Assembly: GCF_018130065.1 (NCBI RefSeq) | Contig: NZ_JAFCME010000006.1 | Span: forward strand, 62,001 to 126,000 | From: Bradyrhizobium sp. AUGA SZCCT0158 | GTDB lineage: Bacteria > Pseudomonadota > Alphaproteobacteria > Rhizobiales > Xanthobacteraceae | DNA: 64,000 nucleotides | Direction of reading: 5' to 3' | Part shown: positions 28,501 through 40,500 of the stretch, piece by piece | How the letters are laid out: the number at the start of each line of letters is the position of its first letter | Position numbering within the stretch: position 1 is the stretch's first letter | Translations under genes and position numbers: made by a program | Notes under the pieces: generated by a model | Seen by the model: the letters and a program-made list of their open reading frames with translations, nothing else | Databases searched by the model: none | Told to the model about the DNA's origin: nothing

Positions 28501-31500
28501 CGGCCGTTCAAGTAGACATAGCCACCGGTGCCCTGCACCACGCTGTTCAGCACGATCTGGTCGGTCAGCACGTTGTACCGAGCGCCAACCTGCACGTCGC
28601 CGCCGTTGACCTTGGTCAGATACGGGGTCAGGTCGAGATAATTGCCGTTCTGGGCATTGGTCTGGGCCTGGGCGAGCGACAAGTTTGCCAGCGTGTCGGC
28701 GCGCAGGCTGTCAATGGCGTTCCTGACGTTGGTGCCGATATTGACCGAATAGTTGCTGCTCTGTCCGCTCTGGATGGTTCCGTTGACGTTGAGCACCGAC
28801 GCCGACAGGATGATGGCTTTGCCGATGGCAAAGGCGTTGGGCGCCGCCGCCGTGGTGGTCGTCGCAGCGGTTATTGGCGTCACCGCCGCGGACTGGATGT
28901 TGATGACCTGGAAGAAGGCTGCGCAGCCCAAGCAATGGAACGGGCTTCCGTTGTCACCATACACGGTCTGACCGTCATAGGTGCTCTTCTCCCAAGGCCT
29001 GGTCGAGACGATGGCAGGATTGGCTCCCTCGATTTGAGCGAGGTTTCCAGGAATGCCCTCGCCTGACGGCAGGAAGATCGCCGAGTAAAGCGAAACGCCG
29101 TCATAAAACAGGTTGAGCATGCGCGCGGTGAACACCACGCTGTTCGGTACAGCAGCCGCGCTGCCGCTGCCGCCGTTGCAGCAATAATGGGTATACGGTT
29201 TGTAGGTGCCGTTGCCGGCAATGTAGACCTCGCCTGGAACGTACTGGCCGTACGTTCCGAGCCACGTCGCCGCCGTCATGACGGCGGTCAGCGTGTCGGT
29301 GGGCCTGAACTGGACGCCCGCCCACTGCGACGACACGGTGCCGTTGGTGTTGTAGATGCTGCCGACCCCGCCATTGAACGTGAAGGTGCCGTTCGGGACC
29401 ACCACCTGGATCGTCGCCGCGTTGTAGGTCTTCGATGCGACCACGTTGCCGAGCGCGTTGGAGATGTTGAGCAGGCCGTTGAGGTTGGTGACCTCGCCGT
29501 TGAAGTAGATATCGGGGGTCTTGGTCAGCGGGATTCCGTTCAGATCGACGCCGAGGCCGGTGTTCGGGTCCTTGCGGTTATAGCTGGCGTTTACGGCGAC
29601 GACCGGCGTCGAGCCCGTCAGATCCTGCTGGAATGTGATGCCGGGCGACGTGGTGTCGGTCGCCGCACCCGTAAAGATATTGTGGCCACCGCTGACCCCG
29701 GTCACCGTCATCCTCGACACCGACATGAAGTTCAGGCCCTGGTTCTCGATGTTGATCGAGACGGAGTCCCGGGACGAGACAAGCGGTGCGGCCTTGCCGG
29801 CCACCTGCGTGCCGCTCATCGTATCGGCCAGGATCGAGACGTTGCCGCCCGAGACCATGATATCGCCGAGCGCGATCGACGCGCCGGCGACGTTGGCGGC
29901 GAACGGCGCCTGCTGGATCAGCGTGTTGACCTGTCGCTGGATATCACCGGTCGGATCATTAGCAGTGGCAATCGTGATGGTGGGATTGGCACCCGACAGC
30001 ACCGTCTGCACATCCGCCGTCGACAACCCGCTCAACGTTGCGATCTGCGAGACGATGGTCTGATAGGGATTGAACCCGTTGACGACCGCGTACTGGATGG
30101 TCTGGTGATTGTACTTCTTGACCGTGCTGAAATTATTGGGATTGGAGACCAGTTCGAGAGTCAGCGCGTACGGGCTGGTCGTTGTTAGCGTTGGCGTGGT
30201 GGCGCCGACAGCGATGAGGATCGATTGCTGATGGTAGATGCCGGCCACCACGACGCCGTTCTGCGAGATGTTGCCGCGGACCTGGGTCGCATCGCTGTGG
30301 TTGTCGTGGTTCTCGGTGCTGAACAGCGTCAGATATGGATTGTAATTGGTGCCCCTGCCATTCGCGGATACGGCGCCTTTGGTCGCTGCAAGCGAGACGT
30401 TGTTCACGCCGAGCACCCGCGCGCCGCCGGCGATATTCAGGTCGGAATAGCTGCGCGCCGTGGCCGTGCCGCTATACACGGCGGTAATCGGGATCAAGGT
30501 CTGGTTGTAGACCACGGTGGTCGCGTTGGCGCTCACCTGGCTGTACTTGCTGCCGTCGCCGGCCTGGCCGGCGGTGAGATTGAGCAGGCCCCAGGCCAGC
30601 AGCGTCGTATCGCCGCTGACGTTGACGGCCTGGTTCGCGGTCAGCGAGGTATTGGTGCTGGCGCCGGCGCCGGTGATGGCGCCGTAGAGGTTCGCGTTGG
30701 CGTAGTTGTACGCGATCAGCGACGACGCCGTGCCGATGAAGAGGTTACCGGCGCTGAAGATCTCGGTCGCGTCAATGTTCACCGTGGCGTAGGCGTTCGC
30801 CGTCATATTGGACCGCGCCCCGCCGCCGGCAAACAAGCCGCCCGCGGTCAGGCTGACGCTGTCGACGGTGCGCAGCGAGTTGTAGGCTTCGATGTTGACC
30901 TTGGCCGTTGAGGTCAACGGATCGTCGTTGAGGCTGAGGATCGTGCCGCTGCCGATATTCGTGGTCGCCCTCTGGGTGACGTGGGCGTCACTCACCGTCG
31001 CGGCGCCCGCAGCCACGCCGCCCGACCCTGCCCGCGCTCCGCCACCGACCTGATTGACGATGTCGTTGGAGATCACGAGCATGTCGCCGCCGGCGGAATG
31101 AATGATCAGGTTGGTTCCGACGCCGGCCGTCGTGGTCGAGGTGATATTGTTGGTCGCGTTGCCGCCGCTGGCGCCGGCAAAGGACGCCTGGAAGGCGTCG
31201 CCATTGCCGGCATAATTTGTCTGATGCTGGGCCTGGATGTTCAGCCCGCCGAGGTAAAGCGTGTTGGACGTCGCGTTACCGTAAAGATTCGCGCTCGTCG
31301 TCGCGGTGTTGTTGATCAACGCGACCGCCGCGGCGCCGGCGATGGTACCGCCCGAGCCGGCCGTCGCGCTGGACGCAAGGCTGTCGGTGCCGACCGCGGT
31401 GATCTGCAGGATCCCGATATGGTTCGCGGTGGTGATCGCCCCCGCCCCCAGATAGGCCTCCGTGGTGGCGTTGGATGTGACCTTGCTGATGGTCGCGCCC

Positions 31501-34500
31501 GCCGCGATATAGCCGGCCGCGATACCCGTCGCTGTCGCGTACTGGTTGCTGTCGTTTTGGGCGGCAATGATGAAGTCGCCGTCCGGCAGCGTAATTCCCG
31601 TCCCGCCATAGGCACTGACCGTCGAGTTCTCCCTGGTCTCGGCGTAGCTGCCCTGGACGCCGATCAGCGACCCACCGCCGCCCGCGATCGCACGGGCATA
31701 GATGCCGTTGCCGCTGCTGGGCGTCAGCGCCATGGCGGTGACGGAAACGTCACCCCCGGTGAAAGTGGTGCTGTTGCCAACGCGGGAGGTGACGTTGAGC
31801 GCCGAACTCGCCAGCGCCACGGAGACACCGATCGCGCCGCCGCCGACGGCGACACCCAGCGAAGTCGCCGAGATGTCCGGCGTCGCCGAAGCCGATACCA
31901 GGGTGCCGAGACCAGTCGAGGAGGTCGTGATCGCGGCACTGCTGCCGATCTCCGCCAGTACGGTGGAATCTTCCCTCGCGGTCGCGGCCGCGCCGGTGCC
32001 GGAGACGATGCCGCCGGCAACCGCCGTCGCCGACGCCGACAATTCGCCGGCTTCGGTTGCCGTAACGGCAACGGTCGAACTGTTGACGCTGGCGTTATCC
32101 AGGATCTTGGCGGCGACCGAACTGGATTTTGCGGTGGTGGCGATCGTAACGCCGACGGCCGCGATGCCGCCGCTGCCGCCCCCGGCCGTTGCGGCCTGGG
32201 TCGAGGTGTCGCGTGCGCTCACCTGAACGCCGTTGCCGCCCGTTCCCGTCACCGTGCCACCGAGCTGCGCCGTCACGGTATTGCTGACATTGCCAACCGC
32301 CACGGCCGCCTGGGCGCCGAAGTAAAGCGATAAGCCACCGGCAATGGATTCGGTGTCCACGGTCTTGCCGGCGTAAGGCCCGGTGGTGGCATCCTTCACG
32401 ACAGCTGCGACGCTGACCGTGGGAGCCGAGACGATGGCGCTCAGATTGGCCAGAACGCTGCTGTTAACGGTGGTGTATCCGATACCGGCGCCGACGCCGA
32501 CATTCTTGCCGAAACCGGCGCCGAGCAGGAATTGCTGCGCGGCGTTGGCGCTGGTGGCGTTGACGTTGACCTGGGTGCCGGTGACGTTGCCGCCCGCGAT
32601 CTGTGCTGTGACGCTGTCATTGCCACCGGTCAGCACGGTGCTCACGTCATAGGTCGAGGTGGCGTTGGCGCCGCTCGGATTGCCGGCTGTACCGCTCGCG
32701 ACCGCGCCGCTGCCCTGGCTGGAATTGGTTCCGGCGTTGGCGGCGGCGATGGTGCCGCCGAACTGTCCGGTCTGGTCGCCCTGCGTGTCGGCGTCCGCCG
32801 TGTTGGTGCCGATGAGGATGACGCCAATCGCCGCGCCGATGCCCACCGAGCTGCCGGCACCCACGGTCACGGCATAGGACTGCACTTCCTTGATGCTCTG
32901 GGCATTGACGTTGATCGCCCCGGACGAGTTCAGATTGCTGTTGCGGGTCTCCGCCGCGGTCTGGCTCTTGAACACCAGCACGTTGGCGGCGGCGCCGACG
33001 CCTACCCCGCCGGTCGCAACCGACAGCGCACCCGCGATCTCCCGGATGTAGACTTCCTCATTGGCGTTCACCGTAACCGCGCCCGCAGCGGTGCCGGTCG
33101 GCGACGTCAACGTGGTGTCGTAGATGCCGGCGATCGTGACGTTGTTGGCGATCTCGATGTTGGCCATGCCAGCAACAGCCCCGCCGCCGGTCGAGATCGC
33201 GCCGCCGACCGAAAACGCCTGGAAATCGTTGATCGTTCTTGCATCGACATCGAGCGCGCCGGTCAATTGCAGCGCCGTCGTATGGGCCGCGCTGTTGCCG
33301 CGGTAGTGGAATTCGTCGCCTACGTAAGCCAGGGTCTTGTTCGAACTGACCTGGACCAGGAAGGCAGCGCCGATCGCCACATTGCTGCCGTAGGCGCCGG
33401 AGCCGTTGGCGGAAGCGATACCCGTGCTGTTCTTGGCCTTGACGGACAGTGACGAGGCGGTCAGGGAGTCGCCATCGACATAGGCTTCCGTGGTGGCATT
33501 GAAGACGTTGAGGCCGACCGAACCGCTGTTGAAGCCGACCGCGACCGAGGACGCGTGCTGCTCGGCATTGGCCTTGACCGTGACCGCACCGACCGTCGGG
33601 GAGACCACGCCGCCTACGTTGACGGTGCCGCCGACCTCGGCATTGGTGATATAGGCGAACGTTTCGCGCGACATCGTCGTGCTGATGATGGTCGCGCCGC
33701 CGCCCGCGGTGCCGGTCGGCGCCACGATCCCGAGGCCGAACGTGCCGGAGTAAGACATGCTGCTGGCGGCGACGTTGATCTGGGGCAACGAAGTGGAGCT
33801 GGTCAGGCGGGTGTCGATGCTGGCGCTGTCGATATAGGCTTTGGTCGCGCCCGACATCACGTTGACGATCGGGTTGATCATGATCGAAACGCCGCTGCTC
33901 GCGGCCAGGCTGGCCACGTTGGCGACGACCGCCTGGTGCGAACTGGCGACGACCGAAAGGCCCCGCACATTCTCACGTGTCTCGCTCAGGTCGGGCGTAT
34001 CGTCGGTCGGGGCGCTGAACGCACCTAGATCGAGCCCATACCTGAGGGTGCCGCTATTGACGGACACGGTGTCCGACGAACTGGTGCCGCGCGCATCGAC
34101 CGTGGTGGTAGCGCCGCTGATATAGGCTGACGTATTACCGGTGATCTTGTTGGTGACGAGCGAGCCTGCGCCCCCGGCCGAGCCCTTCGAGATAGCAAAG
34201 GCGCCGGCGAAGACCGCAGCGTTGTCGGTGTTGGTCGCCAGCACGGCAACGCTGTTCTCGCCGATGACGTCGGCACCACCGGAAATGCTGGCTGTAACAT
34301 TGGTGCCCATCAGATTAGTGGCGACCGATCCGGCCAGACCGAGCTGTGACGACATGGCGACACCGACAGCAACTGTCGATATCGCGGCGACCGATTCGGC
34401 TGCGACGGCAACGCGACCGCTCGAAACCACCTTGGAGCCCGTTATTCCGGCGCTCACATTGTTCGAAATGTCGCTGTAGACAATGGCAAGGCCAGCGGCG

Positions 34501-37500
34501 CTGCCTCCCGTCGACACGCCGGCCACGGCCGCAGTCCCGGTAATTTTCGAGGTATCCTTCGCGGCCAAAAAGAGATTTGTCGAAGCAATAGTCGAATTCG
34601 TGGTGTTCGACTGCGCGTTGCCAACGGTCGCCGAAACCGTGTTACCAATCGAACTGATGGTCATCCCGGCCAGGCCCGAGAACTGGCCGTTTCCGCCGCC
34701 AACACCGATTGCAACGGACTGGATCTCCGACGAGTCGGTCGCAGTCACCGAGACGGAGCCGCTGCTTGAGGTCAGCAGCACGCCCGCGATGTAGGCTGAA
34801 TGTGTCGTCGCGATATCGTCGTATACGATCGACGCGCCAACATTGTTCTTGCCAACCTGGATCAAACCGGCAACCGAAATGATGGCGGCGCCGGGTGCCT
34901 GAGGCGTACCCGTTGTGCCACCATTAAGAGCCGCGTAGCTGAAATCAACGCAGGTTTGAGGGCTGCCACTGGTTCCGCAATTGGATGATGCGAGCTGATT
35001 GTTGTTCGACTCTCTCACCAGATCTGACAGCGCGTTGTCGAGCGCCGAGATAGCCACACTATCAGCGGTCACAACGACGGCGCCCGTGACATTGATGTTT
35101 ACGGTGGCACTGCTGCTGATATAGGCGGTCGTCGATGAGGTGATCTCGGAGACGACGATGGCGCCGCCAAGACCGTTGCCTCCGACTCCGCCGGATGCTC
35201 CGCCCGCCGCGATGACGCCGGCGTTATCCGACAGCACGGTAAGCGTGTCGTAATTGTTGATCGACGTCGAGCGTATATGCGCGTCGGCGGCCTTGCCGCC
35301 CGTCGGATCGCCAATGGAGGCGTAGGTCATCGTGACGCCGATGCCGCCCTTGCCGCCCGCCATATACAACGAGCCGCCACCGATCGCGATATTGCTGGTT
35401 TGATACGCGTCCACCTCGACTGAGCGCGAAGTGCCGCCGCTGACGCCGTTAATGGTGGAGTTTTGAATATAGGCGTTCACGCTGTCAGTGATAATGCCGA
35501 CAGAAGCCGATACCGCCGCGGCATTGCCCCCCTGCGATCCGGCGATGGCAATGGCCACGACGGTTTGCTCGCCGCCGTTCAGTGCCTGCACCGACACCGA
35601 CCTGTGGTTATTGATGGTCGTGTTATCGATATAGGCCAGAGTTGCGTTGTTCGACATCGCCGAGGCAATCGCACCGCCTATCGCGAGGCTGCTCGGCGAA
35701 TCGCTTCCGGCGAGGTTGGCCGAAGCAGATCCCGATCCGTTGTTCAGTACAGTGTCGTTGAGCGCCTGAACCAGCGTCCTGGCCGTGGTGCTCGACGCAT
35801 CGAAACGGTTGACCGTCACACCGGAAATAAAGGCGCTGGTACCCATGCTGACATCGCTGACCGACGAACTTCCGGCCACGTCGATGCTGAAGCCATCGGG
35901 TGAGGTCCCTGATTTCTGGCTGACCTTGCTCGCACCGGTAGCGATGCCTGCGGTTCCTCCGGTGGCGGCGTCGGTTACGGCTTCCGCCTTGTTGGCAAAG
36001 CTGGAAAATGTCGGACTTGTTATCGCGGCCGCGATTGAAGCGGCAGTGATGCGGCCTGCGGTAGTCGCGCTAAGCGCGAGGGTGTTGGCGGCGACTGTGC
36101 CGTTTCCACCGCCGTTACCCGAGAAGCGATCATTGTCAATGAAGGGACCCGACCTGATATCCCAACGATTGTCACCGATGTAGGCGGCGGTGTCGGTGTT
36201 CGCACCGAGATAGGCGACCGCTATGCCGACAGCGGAGCCGGCGCCGGCCGAGAACGCGCCGGCCAGCGAAATCATCGAAAGTTCCTGTGCCGCGTGAATA
36301 TTGACCGTCGGCGCAGACACATGGGCTCCCTGCCCAATCGATGCGTGCGTGGTGTTGTCGACCAGCGCGATCGACGTGATCCCATTCAGTACCAGGGCGC
36401 CCGCAGCCTTGCCCGATGTCGGCGCCACACCGAAGAATTGGTCGGTCGTCGCCGCCTCGACGGCGATTTTGTTGGCCGCACCGAGTGATGCGCCGGAAGC
36501 CACGCCGGCAATGGTATTGCTGGTAAACAGGACGAGATTGAGCGCACCTCCCAGCGAGGAGCCGCCTGACGAGCTACCCCAGCCGAGACCGAGCGCGCCG
36601 GTATTGCCGGCGGCATTGATAGAATTCGTTGTCGTATTTGCAGCGACGGTGAGGTTCGCGCTGAAATCCTGTGTGTCGCCGCTGTTAAGCGGCACCGACC
36701 ACGAGCCACTACCGCAAACCGCGATCGTACAGGTCGCGTTCAGGCTTGCGCCCGTCGCGACCCATGCCGTCGTGTTGTTGTTGACGATAAAGTCATTCAA
36801 CGAACCGGCGATCGCGACGGTCTCACCCGCAGTCGCGCTCGAGTTGGCGTAGCTGGTCAGGATGTTGCCGCCGACGCCGAGCGTGCCGTTGAGGTGGCTC
36901 AACACCTCGCCAAGGCCGGCCCATTTCAGCCAGGTATTGGTTATCGGCATGTAGGTGTTCGCCGTCACGCCGATATTCGGTGCGTCGATCAAGGTACCGG
37001 CACCGATATAGGCGTTCGAATTATGTGTGAATTTGCCCCATGCCACCGCCGCACTGACGGCGGTGGGTTCCGGCGTACCGCCGGGGAAGCTTGAGGCGAT
37101 CGCAGAGGCCGTCGAATTGCTGCGGACGCCGACGTCGATCACGTTGCTGACGACGGCTACATTTCCGGTCGAGTAAATCGATGGCGCACCGCCGCTCGGA
37201 TTTTGCGCGATCGCCGCCGTTGCGTTTTGGGTACTATTCGCGACCGACAACGCAGCCGCCGCCTTGAGACCCAGGTCCGACTGGAACAGCGTGCTCATCT
37301 GCAGCAAGAACAAATTGGCAGGCGCCGTAGCGCTGGGAAGCAGCGCACCTTGCAAGGCTCCAATCAATGCCGGGGTGCCGACGGTAGTCGAGGCCATGGT
37401 CGAGTTTGACTGGGTGTTGGATGTGGCCTCGACCAGCACGGAGCCGACCATTCGGTTTGCGAAGGTGCCGAGCGATGCGCCGAGCGTCGCCGTCGCGGTC

Positions 37501-40500
37501 GTGGTGGCATTGCTGATGGCTACCGCGCCGCCAACGCCGCCATTCAGCGCCGGGGTACTGAGGGCTACCGACGTCGCCGACGTCGAGAAACTGTTGTTGT
37601 TCAGCGCGCGCAGCGCGAAGCCGCCGGCCGACCCACTCGCCGTGCCGACCGTCAGGTTGGCGCCGGTCGCGACGTTCGCCGTCGTCGTGACGTTGGCCTC
37701 CGAATAGGCGACGGTCGCAACGACGAGTGCGCTGGTGGTCGCAGCCACCGCGGAAACCTTGAGCGTCGCATCGTTGATGGCGTTGATGTTCAGGCTGCCG
37801 CCGGCGCTGATCGTCGCGCCGGATGCGACATTGGTCGAGACGTTTCCTGAGAGGGTGCCGACGACCACGCCTGCTCCAACGGGCGAGAGGCCAAGCAAGG
37901 TGCTGGCGATGACGGGATCTTCGGCGACCTCCTTGCCGTTCGCGCTGATAGTAACATTGCCGGTGCCGGTAATGTTTGCGTGACTGTTGATGGCAACATT
38001 CGCCGTTGCGCTTGCGGCGACATATCCACCGTTGAGGCCCAGGATTAAACCTGGAATGGCCTGTCCGAGAACTGCAAAATCGGACACGATGTTGCTCGAG
38101 AAACTTGATACGGCCTCCGACGTTGCGCTGATGTTGATCGCCCCGCCCGTGATTTGGCCGTCGATCGTAATGCCGGTCGTCGCGCTGGCATGGCCGGATG
38201 ACCGGTTGTCGCTCGCGGTCGCGTTGAGCGTGACGGCACCGCTGGTGAAGGTCGAGCCACCGAAATTGACGGCTTGAGCAAGGATCTTCGATCCCTGGGC
38301 CATCGTGATCGTCGGCGCGCTCAACGTAACGTTCCGCGAGTTGGCCTGCGAATTCTGCGAGGCGTTCAGTGAACGTGAATCGATGACGGCGGTCGTGTTG
38401 AGGGTGATCGAATTGTTCGCCGATATCTCGAATCCGCTGGCTCCGGAAAGTGCCAGCATCAACGAGGCGATCTGGGTGTTGTTGACGAACCCGGCGCTCC
38501 CGGCACTGGGATCGGCCGAACTGCCGATGATGACGTTGTCCTGGTCGAAGGCAAACGCGGCGGCGCCCGCGGCGATCTGTGCGCCCGACATGACGTTGAG
38601 CGTACGGGCCTGCAGCGCGACCTTCATCGTGCTGCCGGCGTTGATCACCGCATCGGCGTTGAGATTCAGCGTGTTGGCCTGAGCCGACAGCAACAACGTT
38701 GCGGAGCCGTTTACCGCCGCGATGTATTTGGCGATCATCGCATTCGACAACTGGCCGGCTTGGCCGTTGTTGGCGAGTACGTTGCCCCCGGTAAGCGAGG
38801 CGCCACCGACCGTCAGCGTGCTTTGGTTGAAGAAGAACCCGACGGTGCTGCCGGTGATGCTCGCGCCGGTCACTACGTTGATCGATGGTCCATTGAAATT
38901 GATGACACGGGACGGATCGGCAACGATCACGGCCGTCGATCCCACGGTGATCGAGGCCTGGTCCGTACTGAAGCCAAGGAATGCACCCTTGACCGTGCCC
39001 GAAATGTTCAAACCCGAACCCGCACCGAAGGCGTTCATGATGACCCGGCCGGAGGTAAAACTGGTGCCGCCGGCATTGACAGCCTGCGCAAGAACCTGCC
39101 CGCCGTTGTCAATGTTGATCGTCGGCGCGCTCAATACGATGTTTTCCACCGAATGTGCGTTCGAAACGGCGCCGTTCATGCGGCGGCCGTCGACAATACC
39201 AGTGGAGTCGACGGTGATCTGCGACGATGCGCTGAGCGAGAGAGTGGCGCCGCCGCCTAGTACGCCGGCGTAGCGGGAGATCGTGGCATTGGAGACAAAG
39301 CCGGCCGCGCCGGTGTTGGTGCTCGTGCTGCCATTGCCGACGATCATGTTGGCGGTGCTGGAGAGGACGACCCGTGACGCAATGATCTGCAGTGCGGTGT
39401 TCGTCAAAACCTGAGCGCCGCCATTGCTGGCCGCATTGATATTGACCTGGCCACCCGACGTGTTGGCACTCAGGGCGACCGTGTCGCCCCTCACGTAGCT
39501 GCCCGCCAGCAGGTTCAGCGTCGGCGCATTCAGGGTCACGTTAACGGTGGTCCCGCCGTCGACGACGCCGTTTCCATTGATCGTGATCGAGTTGCTCGCC
39601 AAAAGCGTGAATGTGCCAGTGCCGTTGAGCGCGGAGATCGCAGCAGCGACCGTGGCATTTGACATGTTGACGCCGGCGACACCGGTGGCCGCGCCGACAA
39701 CGATATCCGTCGGATCGAGGATGAGCTTGCCGGCATTGCCGTTAGGCGCGGCAACGTTGATTTTGACGCCGCTGGCGATGTCGACGATACCGTTGGCGCT
39801 CAGATCAACGACCGCCGCGTTACCCTTGGCGGAACTGGCGTTGATCCGGGCACCGCTCTTCACGGTCAGGTCGCCGGTGCTCTTGAGCGTGACGTTGCCG
39901 GCGTCGCCTGTCTTGCTGGCGGCCGTGCTCAGGCTGGCGTTTTTGCCGAGTTGGATATTGTTTCCGGCGGTGACGGTGATCGTGCTCGGCGTGGTGGTGC
40001 GGCTGCGCGCCGTCAGCCGCCCGGAGATGGTTGCGTTGTTGACCGCTCCGATGTGAATTGATCCGTTGCGGACGGTGATGGCGCTGGCGCTGCGCAGGCC
40101 CTTGGAATTGACCGAGGCCGCGAATTTGGAGGCATGTTCGTGGTTGACACGCTCGCGCTGGCTCCTCCCGCCGCCGACGAAGACGTTCTGGCCCGTCAGA
40201 CGAACCCCGTCCGCGGCGTTGATACGGCCGAGAATCCGGATATTGCCGTCCGGCGATATCGGGAATGAGCCGTTCATCAGGCTGCTTACGGCAGCATTGT
40301 TGATCTGCCCGGTGGCGCCGACGATGCTGTCGGTGAATTCCTTCGACGGCGTGGAAACGTTCAGGCTGCCGACATTGACGACGCCGGTCTTGCCGACCAC
40401 GAAGCCGTAGGGATCGGCGAAATAGACATTGCCGCCGATTTTGCCGTTTTGATAGGAGTTGAGCGTTCCATTGACGTAAGCCGGCGCGTCCCGGACGATA

